Assembly (NCBI RefSeq): GCF_029767755.1
Contig: NZ_JARUQS010000002.1
Coordinates: forward strand, 372,808 to 436,807
DNA: 64,000 nucleotides
Reading direction: 5' to 3'
Source of the DNA: Thiomicrorhabdus sp. zzn3
GTDB lineage: Bacteria > Pseudomonadota > Gammaproteobacteria > Thiomicrospirales > Thiomicrospiraceae
The translations under genes were made by a program, and so were the position numbers. The notes under the pieces were generated by a model. The model did not search any database. It was not told the DNA's origin and saw nothing but the letters and a program-made list of their open reading frames with translations. This document shows, piece by piece, positions 16,718 through 26,775 of this stretch. Numbering within the stretch: position 1 is the stretch's first letter; every line of letters begins with the position of its first letter.

Positions 16718-19700
16718 TTACTGTGCAAAATCTTCCGGATCGTAACCCAGGTTCGGTGCGAGCCATTTTTCGGCTTCTTCGATCGTCCAATCTTTGCGCT
16801 GGGCGTAGTCTTCAACCTGATCGCGGCCGAGTGAACCGACACCGAAGTAGCGGCTTTCCGGATGCGCGAAGTAGGTTCCGGAAACTGCGGCGGTCGGTGT
16901 CATCGCAAAGCTTTCGGTGATGTCCAGGCCGATGGTGGTATCCGGTTTCAACAGTTCCCAAATCGTGCCTTTTTCGGTGTGATCCGGGCAAGCCGGATAA
17001 CCCGCCGCCGGACGGATACCCTGGTAGCGTTCACGGATCAGATCTTCGTTGTCCAGATTCTCGTCCGGCGCGTAGCCCCACTCTTGTTTACGTACCATTT
17101 CATGCAGGGTTTCGGCAAAGGCTTCGGCAAAACGGTCGGCCAGGGCTTTGAGCATAATCGAACGGTAGTCGTCATGCGCCGCTTCAAAGCGTTCGATGTG
17201 TTCGTCGATGCCGATCCCCGCGGTCACCGCGAAGAAACCGATGTAGTCGGCTACGCCGCTCTCTTTGGGGGCGATGAAATCCGACAGACAGTTGTTGGCT
17301 CCGCCGCGTTTTTTCTCCGCCTGCTGGCGCAGGTGGTGGAAAGTGTGCAGTACTTGGGTGCGCGATTCGTCGGTATAGACCTCAATGTCGTCGCCGACGC
17401 GGTTGGCCGGATAGAAGCCGTAAACCGCTTTGGCGGTGAGCCACTTCTCGTCGATGATCTGCTTGAGCATGATCTGGGCGTCGGCAAACACCTTGCGCGC
17501 CTCTTCACCGACGACCTTGTCATCGAGAATGCGCGGGTAGAGGCCGTGCAGCTCCCAGGACTGGAAGAACGGCGACCAGTCGAAACGCTCGACCAGTTTT
17601 TCCAGTGGGAAGTCTTCCAGCACCTTGTTGCCCAAGAAGCTCGGTTTGACCGGTGTGAATTCAGACCAGGCCTGCTCAGTCAGGGCTGGGTTTTCGCGCG
17701 CCTTGTTGATTGGAATACGCTTCACCTGTTTGGCTCGCGCTTTACGCTCCTCACGCACCTGTTCGTATTCGGCGCGGATCTTGGCGGCAAAGTCGGCTTT
17801 CAGGTCGTTGGAGATCAAGCTCTGCGCCACCCCCACGGCACGCGAGGCGTCTTTAACATACACGACCGGATGGTCGTATTGCGGTTCGATCTTCACTGCG
17901 GTGTGCGCTTTGGAGGTGGTCGCGCCACCGATCAGCAACGGCAGGTCCATATTGCGCTCTTTCATCAGTTTGGCGACATTGACCATCTCTTCCAGAGAGG
18001 GGGTGATCAACCCGGACAGGCCGATGACGTTGGCACCCTGTTCGATGGCGGTGTCGAGAATCTTCTCCGCCGGTACCATGACGCCGAGGTCGATGACCTC
18101 GAAATTGTTACATTGCAGCACTACGCCGACGATGTTCTTACCGATGTCGTGCACGTCGCCCTTAACGGTGGCCATGACAATTTTGCCTTGCGCCTGACCT
18201 TCGGCTTTTTGCGCCATCAGGTATGGGTCAAGATAGGCCACGGCGCGCTTCATCACGCGGGCGGATTTGACCACCTGCGGCAGGAACATTTTTCCGGAAC
18301 CGAACAGGTCGCCGACCACGTTCATGCCGTCCATCAATGGCCCTTCAATCACCAGCAGGGCCGAGCCGAGTTTTTGGTAGGCCTCTTCGGTATCGGCTTC
18401 AATGTAGTCGGTGATCCCTTTGACCAGTGCGTGTTCAAGGCGTTTTTCCACTGACTCTTCGCGCCAAGCGGTGTCTTGCACCTTACCGGCAGCCGTACCG
18501 TCGCCACGGAACTCTTCAGCCACTTCCAGCAGGCGCTCTCCGGCTTCAGGGTCTTTATTCAAGATAACGTCTTCAACGGCCAGGCGCAGTTTTTCCGGCA
18601 GGTTATCGTAGATCGCCATCTGTCCGGCGTTGACGATCCCCATGTCCATGCCTTCCTTGATCGCGTAGTAGAGGAAGACCGAGTGGATCGCTTCACGCAC
18701 CGGGTTGTTGCCGCGGAACGAGAAGGAGACGTTGGACACCCCGCCGGACACCTTGGCATAAGGCAGGTTCTGTTTGATCCAGGTGACGGCATTGATGAAG
18801 TCCAGGCCGTAGTTGTTGTGTTCTTCGATCCCGGTCGCCACCGCGAAGATGTTGGGGTCGAAAATAATGTCCTGCGGCAGGAAGCCAACCTTTTCGGTCA
18901 GCACCTTGTAGGAGCGTTCACAGATTTCGATTTTGCGTTCCAGGGTATCCGCCTGTCCGGTTTCGTCAAAGGCCATGACAATGGCGGCGGCGCCGTACTG
19001 TTTCACCAGTTTGGCCTGTTCGATGAACTTCTCTTCCCCCTCTTTCAGCGAGATAGAGTTGACCACGCCTTTACCCTGAATGCATTTCAGACCCGCCTCG
19101 ATGACCTCCCATTTGGAGGAGTCGATCATAATCGGTACCCGCGAGGCTTCCGGTTCCGACGCCAGCAGGTTGAGGAACTTAATCATGCATGCCTTGGCGT
19201 CGAGCATTCCTTCGTCCATATTGATGTCGATGATCTGGGCACCGTCTTCCACCTGCTTGACCGCAATTTCGATCGCTTCTTCGTAGTTCTCTTCGATGAT
19301 CAGGCGCTTGAATTTGGCGGAACCGGTGACGTTGTTACGCTCGCCGACGTTGACGAACAGCGAGCTCTCGTCGATGTTGAGCGGCTCCAGACCGGACAGG
19401 CGGCAGGCCGGTTGAATTTCCGGCAAGGCGCGCGCCGGGTGAGCCAGTGCCGCGTCTGCCATGGCTTTAACGTGATCCGGTGTGGTGCCGCAGCAACCGC
19501 CGATGATGTTGATCCAGCCTTTTTCCGCCCACACCGCGATCTCGGCCGCCATCTGTTCCGGGGTTTCGTCGTATTCGCCGAACTCGTTCGGCAGACCGGC
19601 GTTGGGGTGAACGGAGACATAGGTTTCGCAGACGCGGCTCAATTCCTCGACGTAAGGGCGCAGTTCCTCGGGCCCCAAAGCGCAGTTCAAACCGACCGAC

Positions 19701-20440
19701 AAAGGTTCCGCATGGGCGACGGCATTGTAGAACGCCTCGGTGGTCTGACCGGAAAGGGTACGTCCGGACGCGTCGGTGATGGTTCCACTTAATTGGATGG
19801 GAACTTCGTAACCGACTTCTTTTTCCACCTCTTTGACCGCGAAAATGGCCGCTTTGGCGTTGAGGGTGTCGAAGATGGTTTCAATCAGAATGGTGTCTAC
19901 GCCACCTTCGAGCAAGGCATGCGTGGCCTGTTTGTAGGCCGTGACCAGTTCGTCGAACGAGGTGTTGCGGTAGCCGGGATCGTTGACGTCCGGCGAGATC
20001 GAAGCGGTACGGTTGGTTGGCCCCAAGACTCCGGCCACAAAACGCGGCTTGCCGTCTTCGGCTTCGGCGATGTCACAGGCTTCGCGCGCGACTTTGGCGG
20101 CGGCCAGGTTGATTTCGCTGACATACTCCTGCATGTCGTAATCGGCCTGGGCGATGGTGGTGGCATTGAAGGAGTTGGTCTCGAGAATATCGACGCCTTT
20201 GCGCAGGAACTGTAAGTGAATGTCGCGGATGGCTTCCGGCTTGGTGATGACCAGGATATCGTTGTTGCCTTTGATATCCATATGGTAGTCGGCAAAGCGT
20301 TCACCGCGAAAGTCTTCTTCGCTTAGATTCATGCCTTGAATCATGGTGCCCATCGCACCATCCAGCACAAGTACGCGCTGTTTCAGCAGGGATTTAAGTT
20401 GTTGGAGACGTTCGCTTCGTTGAGTCATTGAAAATACCAT
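16718..20440 (-). CDS. metH: Cobalamin-dependent methionine synthase
   Basis: MetH transfers a methyl group from methyltetrahydrofolate to homocysteine through cobalamin. Domains in order are: homocysteine-binding (1-350) with Zn ligands at the Cys of GLNCALG (about 252) and [10 protein letters not shown] (about 315-316); pterin-binding (about 360-640); the cap; cobalamin-binding with the lower-ligand His in [11 protein letters not shown] (about 763); and the AdoMet activation domain (about 900-1240) with [12 protein letters not shown] (about 1146). Length 1240 is full. Two starts are possible: the ATG at 20440 and one four codons in (MTQRSERL); neither has a strong ribosome-binding site. The gene looks visibly richer in G+C than its neighbours. 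No B12 or SAH riboswitch is seen upstream. Confidence 0.97.
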   Translation of the reverse strand: MVFSMTQRSERLQQLKSLLKQRVLVLDGAMGTMIQGMNLSEEDFRGERFADYHMDIKGNNDILVITKPEAIRDIHLQFLRKGVDILETNSFNATTIAQADYDMQEYVSEINLAAAKVAREACDIAEAEDGKPRFVAGVLGPTNRTASISPDVNDPGYRNTSFDELVTAYKQATHALLEGGVDTILIETIFDTLNAKAAIFAVKEVEKEVGYEVPIQLSGTITDASGRTLSGQTTEAFYNAVAHAEPLSVGLNCALGPEELRPYVEELSRVCETYVSVHPNAGLPNEFGEYDETPEQMAAEIAVWAEKGWINIIGGCCGTTPDHVKAMADAALAHPARALPEIQPACRLSGLEPLNIDESSLFVNVGERNNVTGSAKFKRLIIEENYEEAIEIAVKQVEDGAQIIDINMDEGMLDAKACMIKFLNLLASEPEASRVPIMIDSSKWEVIEAGLKCIQGKGVVNSISLKEGEEKFIEQAKLVKQYGAAAIVMAFDETGQADTLERKIEICERSYKVLTEKVGFLPQDIIFDPNIFAVATGIEEHNNYGLDFINAVTWIKQNLPYAKVSGGVSNVSFSFRGNNPVREAIHSVFLYYAIKEGMDMGIVNAGQMAIYDNLPEKLRLAVEDVILNKDPEAGERLLEVAEEFRGDGTAAGKVQDTAWREESVEKRLEHALVKGITDYIEADTEEAYQKLGSALLVIEGPLMDGMNVVGDLFGSGKMFLPQVVKSARVMKRAVAYLDPYLMAQKAEGQAQGKIVMATVKGDVHDIGKNIVGVVLQCNNFEVIDLGVMVPAEKILDTAIEQGANVIGLSGLITPSLEEMVNVAKLMKERNMDLPLLIGGATTSKAHTAVKIEPQYDHPVVYVKDASRAVGVAQSLISNDLKADFAAKIRAEYEQVREERKARAKQVKRIPINKARENPALTEQAWSEFTPVKPSFLGNKVLEDFPLEKLVERFDWSPFFQSWELHGLYPRILDDKVVGEEARKVFADAQIMLKQIIDEKWLTAKAVYGFYPANRVGDDIEVYTDESRTQVLHTFHHLRQQAEKKRGGANNCLSDFIAPKESGVADYIGFFAVTAGIGIDEHIERFEAAHDDYRSIMLKALADRFAEAFAETLHEMVRKQEWGYAPDENLDNEDLIRERYQGIRPAAGYPACPDHTEKGTIWELLKPDTTIGLDITESFAMTPTAAVSGTYFAHPESRYFGVGSLGRDQVEDYAQRKDWTIEEAEKWLAPNLGYDPEDFAQ

Positions 20441-20577
20441 CTATATGCATCGGTTGAATCGCGCTATTTTACCCGATTTGCAACACAATCACTAATAACC
20501 CGCCAAGGGTTTATGGATTGGATTCGAGAGAGGCGGGATAGAGGGTTTTTCAGCGGCTTAGTTTGGCTCGAATGGGT

Positions 20578-21831
20578 TCAAAATTCGACTTCGACGCGGT
20601 TGCGCCCGGACTCCTTGGCGCGGTAGAGTGCTTTGTCCGCCTTGGCAATGGCTTCATCCAAGGATACGCCCGAGTAGGTGAGCCCTTGACTCAAGGTCAA
20701 GGGCAGACCGAGTGCATCCGGGGAGTGTTGCTCAATGCGGTGTCTCAGGGTTTCACTTAGTGATTCGATCTCACTCGCATCGTTGACTTCTCCAAGAATG
20801 CAGAACTCCTCGCCGCCAAAGCGGGCCGCTAGAAAGTGATTGAAGGTGTCTTGAAGGTGTTGGCTGACAAATTGAATCGCCTCATCGCCCTTTTGATGAC
20901 CGTAGGTGTCATTGACCGATTTGAAGTGATCGATGTCCGCCATGAGTACAAAGAAGTACTTTTGATGGTTTTTAAGCTGGTCAAACAGCCATTGGCCATG
21001 GCTAAAGAAGTAGCCGCGGTTAAACAGGCCGGTTAAGGCGTCGGTGCGAGAAATATGTTCGATCTCTTTATAGGCGGCCGTCTGTTCAATGTTCTGTTTG
21101 ACGCGAACATACAGTTCTTCGGCGGTGAACTCGAGATTGAAAAAGTCGTTGACACCGTACTTCATCAGCTTAATCGCAGTGGCGATATTGGCACTGGTTT
21201 CGCAGGCCAGAATGGGCAGTTGATTTTGTGTGTACGACTGCCGCACACGGCTGACTACCTCATAGGGGGTGGAACTTTGGTCGCACGTGGCTTCGCTGCC
21301 TTCCAGCAGTACCAGATCGGGGTGTTTTTCGCGCAAAGCGGATAAGAATTCATTATTGTTCTCGAATACGGTGACCTGATAACGGTGGACGCGCAGCAGG
21401 CCTGAAAGTTTTGAGCTATAGTGGGATTTCCAGGAGGTGACCAGCCAGATGTGACGACGTGCGTTTTGGTATAGACGGAACGCGGTTTGCACGGCATAGT
21501 GAATCGCAGACGGGCTGTCTTTGACGACGTAATCGGCGACCTTTTGTTTGAACATCTCCTGGCGGGTTTTGTCATTATAGGTCGCAGTTAAGACGACCGT
21601 GGTAATGTGCCGGCTGTGGAGCAGTTCAATCGCTTCTCCCGGCTCGCCGTCGGGAAGGTGCAGATCGCTCAAACAGACCACAAAATGATAATCCGAACCC
21701 AAGAGTTTTCTGGCTTCCGCCAATGAATGGCAGGTCAGAATAGGCAGGCTCGTGAGTTTTTGTAACTGGTCTTTGAGCAGTAGGGTAATGGATTTTTGAT
21801 CGTCAATAATCAGAAAGGCGTCTTGGCTCAT
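20578..21831 (-). CDS. Diguanylate cyclase with two receiver domains (PleD-like layout)
   Basis: A REC-REC-GGDEF protein of 417 residues. The first receiver has DD at 10-11, the phosphoacceptor Asp near 56 (SDLHLPDG) and the Lys in VVKDS. The second has lost these: LVLLEGSEA puts Glu where Asp is expected and the acidic pocket is missing, so it is probably a dimerisation module. The GGDEF domain begins at DALTGLFNRGYF and has an intact active site GGEEF (near 337) but no RxxD inhibition site. It should make c-di-GMP. The ATG at 21831 is preferred to an upstream TTG. A weak terminator candidate follows before metH. Confidence 0.93.
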   Translation of the reverse strand: MSQDAFLIIDDQKSITLLLKDQLQKLTSLPILTCHSLAEARKLLGSDYHFVVCLSDLHLPDGEPGEAIELLHSRHITTVVLTATYNDKTRQEMFKQKVADYVVKDSPSAIHYAVQTAFRLYQNARRHIWLVTSWKSHYSSKLSGLLRVHRYQVTVFENNNEFLSALREKHPDLVLLEGSEATCDQSSTPYEVVSRVRQSYTQNQLPILACETSANIATAIKLMKYGVNDFFNLEFTAEELYVRVKQNIEQTAAYKEIEHISRTDALTGLFNRGYFFSHGQWLFDQLKNHQKYFFVLMADIDHFKSVNDTYGHQKGDEAIQFVSQHLQDTFNHFLAARFGGEEFCILGEVNDASEIESLSETLRHRIEQHSPDALGLPLTLSQGLTYSGVSLDEAIAKADKALYRAKESGRNRVEVEF

Positions 21832-22162
21832 GAATGTCAGCAACAGGTTAGGTTTTTAATATAGGGATCAGTTTAATTTATTGGGGTGAGAGTGCAAGTT
21901 TTCAGTGTAGCAAATAATGGCTGGGCAGGCGATTAAATGTTACGTATTTAATCTTATTTTTTAAAAGGCGTTTTGGCTGTCTTTTGATGGTTGGAAGAAT
22001 CGAATATCGATTGTGAGTAAGTGTTTGATAACGGTGAACTCATACACGGTTGTGGCGTCCATTCTTTATAGATTGAGTTTTGCTATAATGGACGGATTTA
22101 AAAGTGTTCGCTGGCGTGAAAAAAACAGGCCAACCGAATGCCGTCAAAACTGGAATTTTTGC
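21832..22162. other. Divergent intergenic region between the REC-REC-GGDEF gene and trmA
   Basis: A 331-base AT-rich gap between divergent genes. It holds the extended -10 promoter of trmA (22081-22089). The reading frame of trmA stays open back to 22013, but those upstream codons precede the predicted transcription start and do not resemble the TrmA N-terminus. The - strand promoter of the cyclase gene should also be here but I cannot place it. No hairpin, repeat or RNA gene is visible. Confidence 0.6.
22081..22089 (+). promoter_or_regulatory. Extended -10 promoter of trmA
   Basis: TGCTATAAT is a perfect extended -10 element (TGnTATAAT). It predicts a start near 22096 and so supports the trmA start at 22163 over in-frame ATGs at 22013 and 22088. 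No -35 of note is seen, as is common for extended -10 promoters. Confidence 0.55.
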
Positions 22163-23257
22163 ATGCTCTGCCAAGTTTTTCCCCAAGACTATCAATCTCA
22201 ACTTGATGACAAAATTCAGCGTTTAACCGCGCTGTTGAATACCGATGCCCCGCTGTCCGTCTTTGCTTCCCCCAAACAGAACTACCGGGCACGTGCCGAA
22301 TTCCGCGTGTGGCATGATGACGACTCAACCGATTACATTATGTTTAACCCGGAAACGCGGGAGAAGGTCAAGCTGGATGCCTGCCCGATGGCATTGAAAG
22401 CGATTGATGAACTGATGCCTCAACTGATGCGGGAAATTGTGGCGACGCCGGTGTTACGTTTGAAGTTGTTTCAAGTGGATTTCTTGGCCACCTTGAGCGG
22501 TGAGATGCTGGTGACATTGATTTACCGGCGTCCGATTGAAACCGATCAGGCCTGGTTGGAAGCCGCGGAGCGTTTAAAAGAGAGGCTGCCGATTAATCAT
22601 ATTATTGGGCGTGCCCGCAAGCAGAAAGTGGTGCTCGATCAGGACTATGTGGTGGAACAGCTGCAGGTGGATGGCAAAAGCTTCACTTATCAGCAGGTAG
22701 AGAACAGTTTCACGCAGCCTAATCCGTTTATGGCGCAGCCTATGTTAGGCTGGAGTCGACAGATGGCGGAACGCTATTTTGATGCAGATCGGGATTTGAT
22801 TGAGCTGTACTGCGGTAACGGCCATTTTTCGATTGCCTTGGCCGAACGCTTTCGAAAAGTGCTCGCCACCGAGATTTCCAGAACCTCAGTGCAGTCGGCG
22901 CAGTTTAATATCGAAGCCAATGGCGTGCGCAATTTGACCATTCTCAAGATGGCGGCGGAAGAGGTGTCTGAAGCCTTGCAAGGCAAATCGTTTAACCGTC
23001 TCAAAGAGATCGATTTGGCCTCTTATGATTTTCAAACCATATTTGTCGATCCGCCGCGAGCCGGTTTGGATGATCTGACCCGCCAAATGGTGTGTGAATA
23101 CGATTGGATTTTATATATCTCCTGCAACCCGGAGACGTTGGCGCGTGATTTGCAGCACATTGCCCAAACCCATGATGTGGTGGAAACCGCTCTGTTTGAT
23201 CAGTTTCCGTACACCCACCACATCGAAAGTGGTGTATTGTTGAAACGTCGCGCTTAA
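22163..23257 (+). CDS. trmA: tRNA (uracil-54-C5)-methyltransferase TrmA
   Basis: TrmA makes ribothymidine at position 54 of tRNA using AdoMet. The features are clear: [11 protein letters not shown] near the N-terminus, [18 protein letters not shown], the AdoMet-binding [25 protein letters not shown], the nucleophile Cys in [13 protein letters not shown], and the C-terminal [17 protein letters not shown]. The lack of a CxxCxxC iron-sulfur motif fits TrmA and not RlmD. The start chosen ([14 protein letters not shown]) gives 364 residues, almost the E. coli length of 366. A CAGGCCTG copy lies within the gene. Confidence 0.95.
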   Translation: MLCQVFPQDYQSQLDDKIQRLTALLNTDAPLSVFASPKQNYRARAEFRVWHDDDSTDYIMFNPETREKVKLDACPMALKAIDELMPQLMREIVATPVLRLKLFQVDFLATLSGEMLVTLIYRRPIETDQAWLEAAERLKERLPINHIIGRARKQKVVLDQDYVVEQLQVDGKSFTYQQVENSFTQPNPFMAQPMLGWSRQMAERYFDADRDLIELYCGNGHFSIALAERFRKVLATEISRTSVQSAQFNIEANGVRNLTILKMAAEEVSEALQGKSFNRLKEIDLASYDFQTIFVDPPRAGLDDLTRQMVCEYDWILYISCNPETLARDLQHIAQTHDVVETALFDQFPYTHHIESGVLLKRRA

Positions 23258-23327
23258 AACTGTGTTAAAAATATCTTGATATGGGGGGTGTTCGTTTGAA
23301 TCGTTACGAAATAAAAAGGAAAAACGG

Positions 23328-24095
23328 ATGTTGTTAGCTTGGATTGGGGCACTGGTTATTGGAATTACGCTGGGATTGCTAGGGTCTGGCGGATCGATTT
23401 TAACGGTGCCGGTTCTGACGTATTTGGTTGGTCAGGAAACCAAGGTGGCGATTGCCGGGTCTTTGATGATTGTCGGTATCATCAGCGTTTTTTCTGCCAT
23501 TCCGTATGCGCGTCAAAAGTTGGTGAAATGGCGCACGGTGGTACTGTTTGGGGTGCCGGGAATGATCGGGGCTTCGGCTGGGGCGTGGGCGGCTCATTTT
23601 GTCAGCGACGCTATTCAGATGCTGATTTTTGCCGCCTTGATGCTGATTGCGGCTTTTCTGATGTTTCGCCCGGTTAAACTGGACGACGCAAATCAGGAGC
23701 ACGCCGAACGCGCCATGTACAAAATTGCCTTAGACGGTTTCATTGTGGGCGCGGTTACCGGGTTGGTCGGTGTCGGCGGCGGCTTTCTGATTATTCCGGC
23801 GTTGGTGCTCTTGGGAGGCTTGTCAATGCGCCTTGCAGTCGGCACCAGCTTGGTCATTATTGCGGTGAAATCGTTTGCCGGTTTTGTCAGCTACCTGCCG
23901 GTATTGCATGCGTTAAACTTGAACATCGATTGGACGGTGATCTGGATTTTTTCCGCGATTGGTGTGGTTGGCGGCTGGCTGGGGCACCAGATCAGTAGTA
24001 AAGTAAATCAAGAACAACTTAAAAAAGGCTTTGCTGTTTTCCTGGTACTGATGGGGGCGTTTATTCTGTATAAAAACGTTCCGGGGTTGTTGTAA
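23328..24095 (+). CDS. TauE/SafE family membrane transporter
   Basis: A 255-residue protein with about eight helices of the TauE/SafE family. The duplicated Gly-rich motifs are visible: GLLGSGGSILTVPVL near the N-terminus and GLVGVGGGFLIIPALV in the second half. Members export sulfite, sulfoacetate or other organic anions, or take part in sulfur-compound exchange. AAGGA is six bases from the ATG. In a sulfur oxidiser a sulfite or sulfur-anion role is plausible, but substrate assignment in this family is unreliable. It is followed 77 bases later by a MOSC gene. Confidence 0.9.
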   Translation: MLLAWIGALVIGITLGLLGSGGSILTVPVLTYLVGQETKVAIAGSLMIVGIISVFSAIPYARQKLVKWRTVVLFGVPGMIGASAGAWAAHFVSDAIQMLIFAALMLIAAFLMFRPVKLDDANQEHAERAMYKIALDGFIVGAVTGLVGVGGGFLIIPALVLLGGLSMRLAVGTSLVIIAVKSFAGFVSYLPVLHALNLNIDWTVIWIFSAIGVVGGWLGHQISSKVNQEQLKKGFAVFLVLMGAFILYKNVPGLL

Positions 24096-24172
24096 GGTGC
24101 CTTTTCGTGCTGTTTTGTAGGCGATAAGAGAGCAGGCTGCCGTTGCGAATCACGCATTAAAGGAGAGGGGCA

Positions 24173-24844
24173 ATGCGAGTCGAATCGGTGAATATAGGGC
24201 AAAGAGCCCGCAAAGTCTGGCAAGGCCAGGAGGTGTTTTCCGCAATCGATAAGGCGCCGGTTCATGGCTGGGTGCAACTTGGCCTTTTGGGATTCGAGGG
24301 CGATGAGCAGGCCGATGCCGAGCATGGCGGTGCGGATCGCGCGGTGTTTATTATGCCGGTAGAAAACTACCGCCGTTTCCACATTGATGCCCCTTATGGT
24401 TTTTTGGGAGAAAACCTGACGATTTCGGGGATTGATGCCGAGCAGGTTACCATAGGAAGCCGGTTGCGGGTGGGCAGCGCTCTGTTGGAAGTGAGTCAGC
24501 CGCATATGCCGTGTTGGCGGCTGGCGGAACAGGTCGCAGCGTTGCCGCATTGGAAAACGGCGGGAGAGTTTGTCAAAAGTTACTGTGAGAGCGGCCATGT
24601 CGGCTTTTATTGTCGCGTGTTGAAAGAAGGCCTGGTTAAGAAAGGGGATGGGGTGTCGCTTTTTGCAGCCCCCCAAGATCAGAGACCGACCTTTGAAACG
24701 GTGACGGTTCGCAATCTTTGCCTAGCCCGTGTGCATCCACAGCACCCCAAAAGCCGTCCTCTATTGCAAGCTGCGGTTCAGACCGAAGCGTTATCACAAA
24801 GCTGGAAAGAAGAGATTGCCGAGCAGTTGGCGCTTAATCAATAA
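24173..24844 (+). CDS. MOSC-domain protein, YiiM-like
   Basis: MOSC domains bind molybdenum cofactor or sulfur carriers and occur in Moco sulfurases and YiiM-type reductases of N-hydroxylated compounds. The layout fits YiiM: GFEGDEQADAEHGGADRAV, YGFLGENLTISG and the key Cys in SQPHMPCWRLAEQ, then a C-terminal helical 3-alpha segment. Length is 223. AAAGGAGAGG precedes the ATG, a strong ribosome-binding site. Its substrate is unknown. Confidence 0.88.
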   Translation: MRVESVNIGQRARKVWQGQEVFSAIDKAPVHGWVQLGLLGFEGDEQADAEHGGADRAVFIMPVENYRRFHIDAPYGFLGENLTISGIDAEQVTIGSRLRVGSALLEVSQPHMPCWRLAEQVAALPHWKTAGEFVKSYCESGHVGFYCRVLKEGLVKKGDGVSLFAAPQDQRPTFETVTVRNLCLARVHPQHPKSRPLLQAAVQTEALSQSWKEEIAEQLALNQ

Positions 24845-24979
24845 TCGCGTTTTCCCAGGTAATTTTTTCCAGGTCACTCCTCGCCATAACGGGGCTTTCT
24901 GTAAGCCGGTTAGGATTGTCTTGTTAAGCGGTGTAAAATACCGTCATTTCCATTCAGATTTCAGTTGCTAAACCAAGTA

Positions 24980-25825
24980 ATGAAAGAAAACCAACAGCCC
25001 GAGCAGGCGACAAAGCTCACCAAAAAAGAACGCACCAAAGACTGGATTAAACCGCCTAAGGCGATTATGAAACCGGTCGGACGAGCGATGGCACAATTTA
25101 AAATGTTGCGCGACGGCGACCGGGTGTTGCTCGGCCTGTCCGGGGGTAAAGACTCCTTAACCCTGCTGGTGGTGCTTAAGCATTTGCAACGCCATGCGCC
25201 GATCAAGTTTGAGTTGGCCGCGTGTACCATTGATCCCGAAATTCCAGGGTTTGATCCCTCACCGTTAAAAGAGTGGTGTGCCAAAATGGAGGTGCCCTAT
25301 TTTTACGAAACCGAAGATATGGTCGGCCTGGCGGAAGAGCGCATGAAAGGCGACTCGTTCTGCAGTTTCTGTGCTCGCCAGAAGCGCGGTATTTTGTATA
25401 CGGTATGCCGTCGAGAAGGCTATAACGTTTTGGCCCTGGCACAGCATTTGGACGACCTGGCGGAGAGTTTCATTATGTCCGCCTTCAATGCCGGGCAGTT
25501 GCGCACGATGAAAGCGCACTATCTGAATGACGACGGTGACATTCGCATTATTCGCCCGCTGGTGCGTGTGCGTGAAAACCAGACGCGCGATTTTGCTGAA
25601 TCGGCCGGACTTCCGGTGATTCCCGATAACTGTCCCGCTTGTTATGCCAAGCCGCAAGCGCGTGCCGACACCAAGGCACTGCTGTTGGGGCAGGAAAAGA
25701 AAAACAAACACTTGTATGCCAATTTGTGGACTGCAATGCAGCCGCTGATTGCCGATGACAATCACGACGGCCAAGCGGCCTTGTTGCAGGCAACTGAAGC
25801 GGAATCCGCGGAAGCAGAGAACTGA
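24980..25825 (+). CDS. ttcA: tRNA 2-thiocytidine(32) synthetase TtcA
   Basis: TtcA thiolates cytidine 32 of tRNA with an ATP-activated, iron-sulfur-dependent mechanism. The PP-loop SGGKDS is near residue 48, the cluster-binding CSFC pair follows (DSFCSFCARQKRG), and LAQHLDDLAESF is typical. Length 281. The ATG at 24980 is chosen over a TTG five codons upstream. Two bases separate it from the next gene, so the two are co-transcribed. Confidence 0.94.
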   Translation: MKENQQPEQATKLTKKERTKDWIKPPKAIMKPVGRAMAQFKMLRDGDRVLLGLSGGKDSLTLLVVLKHLQRHAPIKFELAACTIDPEIPGFDPSPLKEWCAKMEVPYFYETEDMVGLAEERMKGDSFCSFCARQKRGILYTVCRREGYNVLALAQHLDDLAESFIMSAFNAGQLRTMKAHYLNDDGDIRIIRPLVRVRENQTRDFAESAGLPVIPDNCPACYAKPQARADTKALLLGQEKKNKHLYANLWTAMQPLIADDNHDGQAALLQATEAESAEAEN

Positions 25826-25827
25826 TC

Positions 25828-26757
25828 ATGGCCAAAAAGCAGCCGATCCAAAATGAACAGGCCTGGTTGGGCGCGACTCTAAAAGGGTTGATTGTTCTTT
25901 TCAGCTGGTTGCCGTTGCGTTTGAATCAGGGGATCGGGATCGCTATCGGTTATCTATTGTGGTGGATTCCTAACAGCAATCGCCGAGTCAGTGAAAAAAA
26001 TCTCCAAGTCGCCTTTCCAAACCTCAGTGACGCACAGCGCAAGCAACTCCTGAAACGGAGTTTGCTGCATCTGGGCCAAGTGACGACCGAATTAGGGCCG
26101 GCTTGGCGCTGGCCGCAGTCAAAACTCTTGCCTTTGGTCAAGGAGGTGCGAGGCCAGGAGCTGATGGATGCGGCCGTCGCACAAGGCCGTGGCGTGTTGC
26201 TGCTCGCCCCGCATATCGGTGCTTGGGAAGTCAATGGCATGTATATGTCCGCTCTGCACCCTTCAACTTTTCTCTATCGCCCGCCGAATATTGCGTCAGT
26301 AGAGTCCTTTATGGTCAAGGCGCGCAGCCGTTATGGTGCCAAGCTGGCACCGACGGATGTTCGCGGCGTGCGTGACCTGATCAAGTCACTCAAGGCGAGC
26401 CACCTTTCGGCGATTCTGCCCGATCAAGATCCGGGAGAGCGTGGCGGGGTCTACGCGGCTTTTTTCGGGCGTCCGGCACGCACCATGACGCTGGTCTCCA
26501 AACTGATTCAGAAGTCGGACTGCGTGTTTCTGTTCGTGGTGATGGAGCGTCTGCCCAAGGGGCAGGGGTTTCGATTGCACTATCTGCCGGCGGAAGCGGA
26601 AGTCGCCAGTGACGATGAAAATGTCGCCGCTGCCGCCCTTAACCGCGGAGTGGAGGCCTGTATTGCCGTGGCACCGGAACAATATCTATGGTCTTACAAA
26701 CGCTATCGTAAGCCGCCGCCGGGCGTTGAGGATATTTATAAAAGCTCAAAAAACTGA
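25828..26757 (+). CDS. Lipid A acyltransferase, LpxL/HtrB family
   Basis: Acyltransferase that adds a secondary acyl chain to lipid A at the inner-membrane inner face. One N-terminal helix (about 17-47) is followed by NLQVAFPNLSD, the HX4E catalytic motif in APHIGAWEVNG, and the second family motif ILPDQDPGERGGVYAAFFGRP. Length 309 is typical. Which acyl chain it adds (lauroyl or myristoyl) cannot be told. It follows ttcA closely. Its TGA stop lies inside the palindrome at 26750-26775. Confidence 0.92.
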   Translation: MAKKQPIQNEQAWLGATLKGLIVLFSWLPLRLNQGIGIAIGYLLWWIPNSNRRVSEKNLQVAFPNLSDAQRKQLLKRSLLHLGQVTTELGPAWRWPQSKLLPLVKEVRGQELMDAAVAQGRGVLLLAPHIGAWEVNGMYMSALHPSTFLYRPPNIASVESFMVKARSRYGAKLAPTDVRGVRDLIKSLKASHLSAILPDQDPGERGGVYAAFFGRPARTMTLVSKLIQKSDCVFLFVVMERLPKGQGFRLHYLPAEAEVASDDENVAAAALNRGVEACIAVAPEQYLWSYKRYRKPPPGVEDIYKSSKN

Positions 26758-26775
26758 ACAGGCCTGTTCAGTTTT
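26750..26775. repeat. Perfect 26-bp palindrome at a convergent gene junction, centred on CAGGCCTG
   Basis: The left half AAAACTGAACAGG is mirrored exactly. It contains the stop codon of the acyltransferase gene (26755-26757) and, in the mirror position, the stop codon of the EamA gene on the other strand (26768-26770). With its A and T flanks it is probably a shared bidirectional terminator. The octamer CAGGCCTG forms the centre. Confidence 0.9.

Noticed and set aside
16862-20215. Very long + strand open frames (530, 438 and 140 codons) antisense to metH
   Set aside because: They are shadows of a G+C-rich, stop-poor gene; the - strand encodes an unmistakable MetH along the whole length.
20441-20577. 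Possible SAH or cobalamin riboswitch upstream of metH
   Set aside because: The short gap has a CCGCC/GGCGG pair but none of the conserved cores of either class; it looks more like a weak terminator of the cyclase gene.
22013-22162. N-terminal extension of trmA by 50 codons
   Set aside because: It precedes the predicted transcription start and does not resemble TrmA; the shorter form matches the family length.
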